This document shows, piece by piece, positions 17,556 through 25,500 of a DNA stretch of 64,000 nt; position 1 is the first letter of the stretch; each line of letters begins with the position of its first letter. The translations under genes were made by a program, and so were the position numbers. Source of the stretch: Microbacterium hydrocarbonoxydans (GTDB lineage Bacteria; Actinomycetota; Actinomycetes; Actinomycetales; Microbacteriaceae); NCBI RefSeq assembly GCF_011752045.1, contig NZ_JAAKXW010000003.1, positions 124,001 to 188,000 on the forward strand. Reading direction: 5' to 3'. Under the pieces are notes generated by a model that saw nothing but the letters and a program-made list of their open reading frames with translations, was not told where the DNA came from and searched no databases.

Positions 17556-19721
17556 ATGGATGCTGTCGACGACGCGCACGAGGTCGATGCGCCGAGCGAG
17601 GCGCTCGCCGCACTCGCCCGCGCCTACGGGATCTCGACAGAGTACTGGTCGTTCTTCGGCGAGCACGTCACCGTGCCGGCCTCGACCGTGCGGTCGATCC
17701 TGTCCGCGATGGGGGTGGACGCCGCCGACGAGCGCGCCGCGCTGCGGGCCCGTGAGGACGAGCCCTGGCAGCATCTCGTGCCCGGCTCCCTCGTCGTGCG
17801 ATCCGGCTCCGGGGAGCTGTCGCTCCATGCTGCAGCCGACGCTCAGGTGGAAGCGACCGTGGTGCTCGAGGACGGGACGACGCGGGAGCTGCCCGCACCC
17901 GCCGAGACCGGCGACGAGCGCGCGATGGACGGCCACGCCGTCCGCCGGCTCGTCATCCCGCTGCCGAAGGATCTTCCGCTGGGCTGGCACGAGGTGCGAG
18001 CCGAGGAGCGCCGCCCGGGAGCGGATGCGCCGGCTCGCACTGCGACCTGCTCCCTCGTCGTCACCCCGCAGCGGCTCGACGCCCCGCCGAGCCGCGACGG
18101 CAACGGCGGCCGCGCGTGGGGCCTCATGACCCAGCTCTACTCGGTGCGCTCGCGTTCGTCCTGGGGCATGGGCGACTTCGCCGACCTGGCCCGCCTCGCG
18201 GCACTCGCCGCGGGGGAAGGGGCCGACTTCGTCCTCATCAATCCGATCCACGCCGCAGAGATCACCTCTCCGATCGAGCCGTCGCCGTACCTCCCCGCAA
18301 GCCGGCGCTTCATCGCTCCGCTGTACGTGCACCCGGAGAGCATCCCGGAGTTCGCCGCGCTCCCGGCGGAGGATCGGGAGATCGTGGAGCGGCTGCGCGA
18401 ACCGCTGCTCGCCCGGAACACGAGCGCCGATCTCATCGATCGCGACGCCGTGTGGGCCGCCAAGCAGGACGCGCTCCTCCGGGTGTTCTCCGCGCCGCGC
18501 TCCGCCGAGCGGCAGGCCTCGCTCGACGCATACGTCGCCGGTGAAGGTCGCGCCCTCGGCAAGTTCGCCCTGTGGTGCGCGCTGCAGGAGTTCTGCGCGG
18601 ATCCTGCGAACTCCGCCGGGCCTCCCGAGGAGTACGGAATCGGCTCTCCGCTGGTCACCGAGCTGCGCGACCGGCTCGCCGATCGCGTCGCGTTCCACAT
18701 CTGGCTCCAGTGGATCGCCGACGAGCAGCTCGCCGCCGCACAGGACGAGGCGAAGGCCGCGGGCATGACGATGGGCGTCATGCAGGATCTCGCCGTGGGC
18801 GTGCATCCGCTCGGCTCCGACGTGTGGTCGAACCGGGAGGCGTACGCCTCGCACGTCACCGTCGGCGCGCCGCCGGACATGTACAACCAGCAGGGGCAGG
18901 ACTGGTCGCAGCCACCGTGGCTGCCCGAGGCCCTCGCGACGCAGGGCTACCGGCCGCTGCGCGATCTGCTCCGCGGCGTGCTGCGTCACGCCGGCGCGCT
19001 GCGCATCGACCACATCATCGGGCTGTTCCGCCTGTGGTGGGTTCCGGACGGCTCCTCCGCCGCCGCGGGGACGTATGTGCACTACGACCACGAGGCCATG
19101 GTCGGCATCCTCGCGCTCGAGGCGCAGCGTGCCGGAGCGGTGATCATCGGCGAGGATCTCGGCAACGTCGAGCCCTGGGTGCGCGACTACCTCGTCGAGC
19201 GCGGCATCCTGGGCACCTCCGTGCTGTGGTTCGAGAACGACGAGGGCGGCCCTCGGCAGCCCGAAGACTACCGGCAGGGCGTCCTCGCCACGGTCACGAC
19301 GCACGACCTCCCGCCGACGGCCGGCTACCTCACCGGGGAGCACGTCGAGCTCCGGGCTCGGCTGGGACTGCTCGAGCGGGCGGTGGAGGAGGAACGCCGG
19401 ATCGCGGAACAGGAACGCGACACCATGCTGCAGCGGCTGCGCGATCGCTGGATCCTCGCGCCGGATGCGACGGACGAGGATGTGGTGATCGCGCTGCACC
19501 GCTACCTCGCCGCGTCGCCGTCGTATCTGCTCGGCGTGGCGCTGACGGATGCCGTCGGCGAGCGCCGTGCGCAGAACCAGCCCGGCACGTACAAGGAGTA
19601 CCCGAACTGGCGGGTGCCGCTGGCCGACATCGACGGGAACCCGGTGCTGCTGGACGACCTCGAGGCGAACGGCCGGTTCCAGCGGCTCGTCGGCGCGGTG
19701 GACGAGGCTCTGCGCTGGTGA
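17556..19721 (+). CDS. malQ: 4-alpha-glucanotransferase (amylomaltase, GH77)
   Basis: 721 residues. It transfers alpha-1,4 glucan segments between maltodextrins, releasing glucose, and supplies longer chains to the phosphorylase encoded just upstream. About 175 N-terminal residues form the extra domain found in actinobacterial MalQ, followed by the GH77 barrel. Catalytic residues are recognisable: nucleophile Asp485 (RIDHIIGLFR), acid/base Glu533 (IGEDLG) and Asp584 (TTHDLPPT). The ATG at 17556 has a perfect AAGGAGG upstream. It is cytoplasmic, with no signal peptide. Confidence 0.95.
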   Translation: MDAVDDAHEVDAPSEALAALARAYGISTEYWSFFGEHVTVPASTVRSILSAMGVDAADERAALRAREDEPWQHLVPGSLVVRSGSGELSLHAAADAQVEATVVLEDGTTRELPAPAETGDERAMDGHAVRRLVIPLPKDLPLGWHEVRAEERRPGADAPARTATCSLVVTPQRLDAPPSRDGNGGRAWGLMTQLYSVRSRSSWGMGDFADLARLAALAAGEGADFVLINPIHAAEITSPIEPSPYLPASRRFIAPLYVHPESIPEFAALPAEDREIVERLREPLLARNTSADLIDRDAVWAAKQDALLRVFSAPRSAERQASLDAYVAGEGRALGKFALWCALQEFCADPANSAGPPEEYGIGSPLVTELRDRLADRVAFHIWLQWIADEQLAAAQDEAKAAGMTMGVMQDLAVGVHPLGSDVWSNREAYASHVTVGAPPDMYNQQGQDWSQPPWLPEALATQGYRPLRDLLRGVLRHAGALRIDHIIGLFRLWWVPDGSSAAAGTYVHYDHEAMVGILALEAQRAGAVIIGEDLGNVEPWVRDYLVERGILGTSVLWFENDEGGPRQPEDYRQGVLATVTTHDLPPTAGYLTGEHVELRARLGLLERAVEEERRIAEQERDTMLQRLRDRWILAPDATDEDVVIALHRYLAASPSYLLGVALTDAVGERRAQNQPGTYKEYPNWRVPLADIDGNPVLLDDLEANGRFQRLVGAVDEALRW

Positions 19722-19813
19722 CGCTCGGGTTCTGATTCTCGCTTGCCCCCGGACTCGGGATGGCGGCCGTTCGGCGCTCTCAGGGAAGTCCCAGCCGCAC
19801 CCCTTGGCGGAAT

Positions 19814-19855
19814 CGAGATATATCGTGTTACTCTTCTCAAACACGATATATCGTG
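19814..19855. promoter_or_regulatory. Double palindromic operator, probable PadR binding region
   Basis: CACGATATATCGTG at 19842-19855 is a perfect 14-bp palindrome, and a second near copy lies at 19814-19827 with centres 28 bases apart. Together they also form a 13-bp perfect inverted repeat (19817-19829 and 19840-19852) around a 10-base spacer. The AT-rich site stands out in this GC-rich DNA and lies just upstream of the DUF4097-PadR operon, so autoregulation by the PadR protein is the simplest reading. Confidence 0.75.
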
Positions 19856-19880
19856 ATCCCTCAACACAGGAGAAGCAGAC

Positions 19881-20723
19881 ATGACCGAGAAGTGGCTCAT
19901 CGCCCCGGGCGAGGAACGCGTCATCGACATCGAGAACATCAGCCGGCTGAAGATCGGCCTGGTCGGCGGCCAGGTCGACGTCATCGCGCACGACGAGCCG
20001 GGCATCCGCATCGAGGTGCACGGCGTCACCATCAAGGACCTCCGCATCGAGTCCAACGACGGCGAGGTCGAGATCGACCACCCGCAGCTCGGCTGGGACA
20101 ACTTCCTCGAGGTGTTCCGCAACTTCGGCTCGGGCGGTCCGAAGGCCGAGGTCAGCGTGGCCGTCCCGCGCTCCATCGCCCTGAACCTCGGCGTCGTCAG
20201 CGCCGGAGCCCTCGTCTCCGGCATCCGCAACGACGCCCGACTGAACACCGTGTCCGGCGACATCATCGTCGACACCCTCATCGGCGACCTCACCGTCAAC
20301 ACCGTCTCCGGCGACGTGCAGGTGCGCGGGCTCACCGGCTCGATCAACGCGAACAGCGTCTCGGGCGACGTCGCGGTGACCGGCGCCGTCCGCAAGGCGA
20401 CGGTCGACATCGTGTCCGGCTCCACCCTCGTGGACGCCTCGGGCGATGTGAACACCATCAGCGTGAACTCCGTCTCCGGCGGAACCACGGTTCGCCTCGA
20501 CGAGTCGCTCGCCGCGAACTACGTCGTGCGCTCCCTGAGCGGCCGGCTGCTCATCGACGGCGTCGAGCGCAGCTCCTCCGGACCGAGCAACTACACCGGC
20601 TCGACCGGCGAGCTCGCAGGACGCTTCGTCGACCTTCGCGTGAACTCCGTCTCCGGCGGGGTCACCGTGCTGCGCCGCGTGCCCGAGACCATCGAGAACG
20701 ACGCCGAGTGGGAGGAAGCATGA
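19881..20723 (+). CDS. DUF4097 family beta-strand repeat protein
   Basis: 280 residues. The middle and C-terminal parts consist of recurring short strands with the motif NTVSGD or NSVSGD about every 20 residues (NTVSGDIIVD, NTVSGDVQVRG, NSVSGDVAVTG, NSVSGGTTVR), as in the DUF4097 family, which is predicted to fold as a beta solenoid. There is no signal peptide or membrane segment, so it is probably cytoplasmic or membrane-associated by another route. AGGAG precedes the ATG. Its stop overlaps the PadR start (ATGA). Such proteins often sit beside PadR or envelope-stress regulators; the biochemical role is unknown. Confidence 0.85.
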   Translation: MTEKWLIAPGEERVIDIENISRLKIGLVGGQVDVIAHDEPGIRIEVHGVTIKDLRIESNDGEVEIDHPQLGWDNFLEVFRNFGSGGPKAEVSVAVPRSIALNLGVVSAGALVSGIRNDARLNTVSGDIIVDTLIGDLTVNTVSGDVQVRGLTGSINANSVSGDVAVTGAVRKATVDIVSGSTLVDASGDVNTISVNSVSGGTTVRLDESLAANYVVRSLSGRLLIDGVERSSSGPSNYTGSTGELAGRFVDLRVNSVSGGVTVLRRVPETIENDAEWEEA

Positions 20724-21349
20724 GCCCCGCAGTGTTCTCCCACGGTGACCTGCGCCTGTACCTGCTGTCGCTGCTCGCCGAGGCGCCGCAGCACGGCTAC
20801 GGCATCATCCAGGCGCTCACCGATCGCACCGGCGGCACCTACACGCCGAGCGCGGGCACGATCTACCCGCGGCTCGCGAAGCTCGAGGAGGACGGCCTGG
20901 TCACCAAGACCGCCGACGGCCGCACCACGATCTACGCGATCACGGATGCCGGACGCGCCGAGCTGGCCTCCCGAGAGGGTGACCTCGCCGGCATCGAGGC
21001 GGGACTGACCGATTCGGTGCGACTCATCGCGAACGAGGTGCGCCAGAGCGTGAAGGAGGCGATGAAGAGCCTGCGCGCCGACTTCGCCACCGCCGAGAAG
21101 GAGGAGCGCACGGCCTCGCACAGCCGCCCGCGCACCCCGATGGACGACGAGCGGATCACCAGCCGCGAGGAGCTGCACAGGGCGGATGCCGCGATCAACG
21201 CGTTCCGCGCGCGGGTCCGCACGGACCTGCGCACCCACGTCGCCCGCGGCGGGGTGCTGCCGGCATCCGTCGTCACCGAGCTGGACGACGCGCTGGATGC
21301 CGCGGCGCACGCGGTGACCCGCGCCCTCGCAACCCTCAGCGGTCGCTGA
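20720..21349 (+). CDS. PadR family transcriptional regulator
   Basis: 209 residues with the PadR winged helix at about residues 8-85 (LRLYLLSLLAEAPQHGYGIIQ, then GTIYPRLAKLEEDGLV), followed by a long charged alpha-helical C-terminal part that probably dimerises. It overlaps the DUF4097 gene by four bases, so both are made from one transcript. The operator at 19814-19855 suggests negative autoregulation. The inducing signal is not evident. Confidence 0.92.
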   Translation: MSPAVFSHGDLRLYLLSLLAEAPQHGYGIIQALTDRTGGTYTPSAGTIYPRLAKLEEDGLVTKTADGRTTIYAITDAGRAELASREGDLAGIEAGLTDSVRLIANEVRQSVKEAMKSLRADFATAEKEERTASHSRPRTPMDDERITSREELHRADAAINAFRARVRTDLRTHVARGGVLPASVVTELDDALDAAAHAVTRALATLSGR

Positions 21350-21378
21350 GTCCTTGCGACGAGGGGAGGCCTCGCTTC

Positions 21379-21507
21379 GAGTTGGCACCTGTTGCCGGAT
21401 ACGCGCCAGCATTCCGTCGACAGGTGCCGACTGCATGAGGATGGGCCTCGCTGAGTTGGCACCTGCGGTCGCCATGACGCGCGGATTCCACCAGGAGGTG
21501 CCAACTC
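21379..21507. repeat. Two tandem intergenic inverted-repeat units (GTTGGCACCTG family)
   Basis: Unit one has GAGTTGGCACCTGT at 21379-21392 and its inverse ACAGGTGCCGACT at 21420-21432. Unit two has GAGTTGGCACCTG at 21453-21465 and AGGTGCCAACTC at 21496-21507. Both can form hairpins with loops of about 30 bases. The region separates the convergent PadR and universal stress protein genes and may terminate both transcripts. Confidence 0.75.
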
Positions 21508-21549
21508 GGCCGCCGCACAGCAGTTCGGCGGCCCGAGCCTCTGCCGGGC

Positions 21550-22092
21550 CTACTCGGTCCAGATGTCCTTCTGGTCGTCGGGCACCGGCTCCTCGAGCGG
21601 AACCACGAGGATGGAGCGGTGCTGCCGATGCGCGAGTCGCGCGGCGACGGAGCCGGTGAAGAACTCGCGGATCGACTCGCCGATGCCGCGCTTGCGCGTG
21701 CCCACGACGATCAGCTGCGCGTCGAGCTTGTTGGCGAGCTGCTTGATCGCGAGCGCCGGGTCGCCGACGAGCTGACGGGCGGTCCAGGTGAGGCCGGTCC
21801 CCTCGAGCGCCGCGGCGGCCGCCTCCTGCACGGCCTCGAACTCCGCGACGCCCGCTTCGAAGTTGATGTCGATGGGAGCCGAGTGCACGTAGCCGTCCGG
21901 GTCCTCGTAGGTGACGAAGCGCGTCACGTCGACGTGGGCGACCACGAGGGGCACGTCGAGCAGCCGGGCGAAGCGGATCGCCTCGTCGAGCACGTGCCGG
22001 GACTGATCGGGCTGCATCCCGACGATGACCGCCTTCTGCAGAGTCGCATTCTGGGCCGCTTCTTCCGCCGCGGCGGAGGTGCTGTCGGTCAT
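21550..22092 (-). CDS. Universal stress protein family (UspA-like)
   Basis: 180 residues, a single UspA domain in the cytoplasm. The ATP-binding signature G-x2-G-x9-G-S is visible in the stretch from GTRKRGIG to FFTGS, so it is expected to bind ATP. The ATG at 22092 has AAGGGAG upstream; an in-frame GTG at 22110 is less likely. It is single and divergent from the DUF3073 gene. Family knowledge links it to survival under stress or energy limitation. Confidence 0.9.
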   Translation of the reverse strand: MTDSTSAAAEEAAQNATLQKAVIVGMQPDQSRHVLDEAIRFARLLDVPLVVAHVDVTRFVTYEDPDGYVHSAPIDINFEAGVAEFEAVQEAAAAALEGTGLTWTARQLVGDPALAIKQLANKLDAQLIVVGTRKRGIGESIREFFTGSVAARLAHRQHRSILVVPLEEPVPDDQKDIWTE

Positions 22093-22242
22093 GAGGATCA
22101 CTCCCTTCACCAGGCGGGTGTCAGCCTGAGCCTCCTACCCGCGTGCTATTCTGAATGCTACTCTTACCGGCCGCGAGCCGGTGTCGTGAAACGCATCGGG
22201 CCCTACGTTGCCCGCAGCTTAACTCGTGAGGGGGTCTCGCGC

Positions 22243-22434
22243 ATGGGCCGTGGCCGTCAAAAGGCGAAGCACACCAAAATCGCCCGCGAACTCAAGTCGT
22301 TCAGTCCGTCTGTGAACTATTCGGCACTGGAACGCGAGCTCGCGCACCCGAGCGACGACTCGGAACCCGAGTACGTCGACAAGTGGGCGGACGAGTACGC
22401 CGACGAAGACGAGGACGAGCTGGAAAAGGCCTGA
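22243..22434 (+). CDS. DUF3073 domain protein, small actinobacterial protein
   Basis: 63 residues. It starts with the conserved basic motif MGRGRQKAKHTKIARELKSF and ends in a strongly acidic tail (EPEYVDKWADEYADEDEDELEKA region). The family is widespread in Actinobacteria and usually encoded alone; its function is unknown. GAGGGGG lies before the ATG, and a strong intrinsic terminator follows 22 bases after the stop, so it is a monocistronic gene. Confidence 0.9.
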   Translation: MGRGRQKAKHTKIARELKSFSPSVNYSALERELAHPSDDSEPEYVDKWADEYADEDEDELEKA

Positions 22435-22456
22435 CCGCCGGTTCTGCTCGTCGTCT

Positions 22457-22480
22457 CCCCCGTGCACAGCACGGGGGTTT
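22457..22480 (+). terminator. Intrinsic terminator of the DUF3073 gene
   Basis: A perfect 9-bp stem (CCCCCGTGC and GCACGGGGG) with an ACA loop is followed by TTT. Confidence 0.8.
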
Positions 22481-22520
22481 CGTCGTACCCGGATGCCGGT
22501 GACCGCCGCTCGGCGGCGCG

Positions 22521-22555
22521 GAAGCGGCCCGGAGGGATCCCCTCCGGGCCGCTTC
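22521..22555. terminator. Perfect 16-bp hairpin terminator
   Basis: GAAGCGGCCCGGAGGG and its exact inverse flank a three-base loop. It lies ten bases beyond the stop of the GH101 gene and probably terminates that transcript; it could work in both directions. Confidence 0.75.
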
Positions 22556-22565
22556 TCGGATGCCG

Positions 22566-25500
22566 CTACTTGGCCTTCTTGACCTTGAGCGGTGCGCTCG
22601 CCAGCGTCTCGCCCTTCGCGTTCGCGACGGTGATCTCGCTCGCGCCGGGGGCGGCATCCGCCGGGATCCTGAGCGTCGTGCGCAGAGCGCCGTCGGCGTC
22701 CACCTGAACCTCGGCGAACTTCGCGCCGTCGAGGAGGATCGACACCGTGGAGCGCGGCCCGAACCCGGTGAGCTCGGCGTCGACCGTGCCGCCGGCTCGC
22801 GCCGACTTCGCGTCGAGGCTGAGCTGCGGATCTGTGGCCGGGTTGCAGGCGTCGAGGTCATCCGCCGGCCGCGTTTCGGGCGCATGGCCCTCCTGCGGCG
22901 TCGAGCTGCCGTACACCGCGAGCTCGGCGATGGCGGCGAACTGGGTGCCCGAGACCGAGGAGAGCGCCGTGATGCGGATGTAACGGGCTTCCACCTCGGT
23001 GAAGGAGACGTCCTGGAATCCGCCGGGCGCCTTCAGCCACTCCCCGGAGGCGACGTCGGTGTAGGTGGTCCCGTCGGTCGAGACCGCCACGGTGTACGCC
23101 TTGATCGGCCCGTTCTGCACGTCGCCTCTGCTGAGGTAGCCCACGCCGTCGACCTGCGCGTTCGCGCCGAGGTCGAGGGTCACGACGTGCGGGTAGGACG
23201 TGGCCCCGGCGGTGCTCCACAGGCTGTGCCAGAAGGTGGTCGCGTCGCCGTCGAGCATGTTCACCGCCCGCCCGTCCTCGCCTTCAGTCTCCTCAGAGTT
23301 CGCGGATGCGGTGATCTGCGAGTTCGGGATGCGCGAGCGCGAGGCGACGGATGCCTGCTGCACCGTCTCGACCGTGCGGACGTCGCAGTCCGCGAGATAC
23401 GTCGCGGAGATGCCGATGCCGACGGTCGCGCCGGCCGCATCCGCCGGTGCGGTCAGCAGCCAGGTCGTCTCCACGCTCTCGCCTGTGGCGACCTCGCCGA
23501 ACAGGTTCGACGAGCCGTCGGCGACCTCGACCGTGTACCCCTCGGGGAGCTCGAGCTGGACGCCGACGTTCTCGACGGCGATGTCCTCGCTGTTCGTGAA
23601 GGTCGTCGTGAACGTCGCCTGCGCACCGGGGCTGAGCACGGCGGCCTCGCCCGCGACCGTCGCGCAGGGCGTGCCGCCCTCGGTCGGGCCGAGGTCGGTC
23701 ACGGTGAAGTCGTCGAGCACGAAGTCGACATCGGGGCCGCCGACGCGCTCCAGTCCGACCCAGGTGTAGTCGCCGCATCCGACGGTCACGTCCTGGCTGA
23801 ACGCCGTGGTCTCCAGCGCCTGCGGGATGTCGGTGCGGGACAGCGTGGTCGAGGAGACCTCACCGCCTGCCACCTTGTCGGTGCCGGTCAGCCAGCGGTA
23901 GGCGCCGGCGGCCCCGGCCTGGTACTGGAAGCCGATGCGGTAGGTGTGCCCCGGCTCCAGCGCGACGAGCGTGGGGTCGGTGCGGTAGACGACGCCGTTG
24001 TTCTCCGAGTGCGACATCAGCGAGTGCTCGCCGTTCAGCGTGGAGTCGACGGCGAGGCCGGCCAGCGGGTAGCCCGCTGCGAACGGGCGGGCGGTGTTGC
24101 GCCAGTCGCTGCTCGTGTACGGGTCGTGGCGGCGCGAGATGCTCGTGCGCGGGTCGTCGATGCCGTTCGCATCGCCCTTCACGAACGGCCCCCAGCCGGC
24201 TTGGTTGCCCTCGAAGTCGTTCGAGTACACCGTGCCCTCGGCCGTCGGCGACGTCGTGTCCTCCATCACCCGCGCGTTGTCGACACGGACCTTCGCATCG
24301 CCTGCGGCGGCCGCGATCGACACCGTCACCTCCCCGGAGGCCGGGGCGACGAAGGATGCCGAGCCGCGCTGGTAGAACTGCCCGGCCTTCGAGTCGGCGC
24401 GCATGTAGTTGTACGTCGGGGACAGGCTCCAGGTGCGTGCGGACGTGCCCTCGCCGGTGTCGACGGCGATCGTCACGTCGCGCGTGGCCGTCGGATCGAT
24501 CTGCACCTGCGCGGAGAACGAGTACCTCGTGCCCGGGGTCAGGCCGGTCACGGTCTGGCTGATCGACGACTTCTCCGCGCCGAGGACGGCGATGTTGTCA
24601 CCGCGCGAGTCGTTCTTCGCGGTGCCCTCGTCGGTGCGCGCGAGCGTCACGTCGCCCGTCGGGTTCCAGGCGTCGAGCGAGCCGGCGTTGAAGCCCGGGT
24701 CGTCGAGCCCGGCGTCGTGGTACTCGACAGCGGCACGCTGCTCCCCTTCCTGCGGCACCACGACGTAGGCCACGCCCGCGTCGCCGGTGAGCGTGAGCCG
24801 CCCGTCGACGGCATCCGCCGTGCCCACCTTGGAGCGGCCCTGATCGCCCAGCTCGAACACGTCGAAGGCTGTGCTGCCGGCGAAGGCCGCCGTGAGCTCG
24901 AAGGTCTTCTCGCCCCCGGATGCCGAGTAGAAGTACATCTTGTCGGCGTCGACCGGCGAGCCGGCGTCGGCGTTCGAGGCGAGCGACTGCCACGGCAGGA
25001 GATACGAGTCGCCGCGGAGCACGGTGGCTCCGCCCATCGTGATGACCCGGGTGTCTCCGTCCATGCTGATCGTGACGTCATCCGTCAGCGTCGCCGTCTT
25101 CCCCGCCTCGTAGCTGAGGAGGTCGAAGTGCTGGATGAACTTCGTCGGCAGGCTCTGGTTCCAGATGTTGCCGATGAAGCCGTCCCAGTTGCGGTTGCCC
25201 ACCCAGCCCTCAGCGTCCACGAGCCGCTGCTGGCCGAGCAGGGCGTCGTCGTTCCAGACGTCGGCCTGACCGTTCTGGATGAAACGGACCATGGTGGAGT
25301 TGATGCCCTTGTTGGTCGCGCCGCCGTAGGCGAGGTCGTTCGGCCAGTGCGCCCAGACCGCGTTGTCGACGAACTTGTCGCCCCACTCGGTCGCGACCTC
25401 GAGCCCCATGCCGTTCAGCTCGTCGGCGAGCTCCTCGGCCACCCAGCCGTTGGAGTAGTACACGTCGATGTAGACGCCACTGAGACCGGGGACCTCGTCG

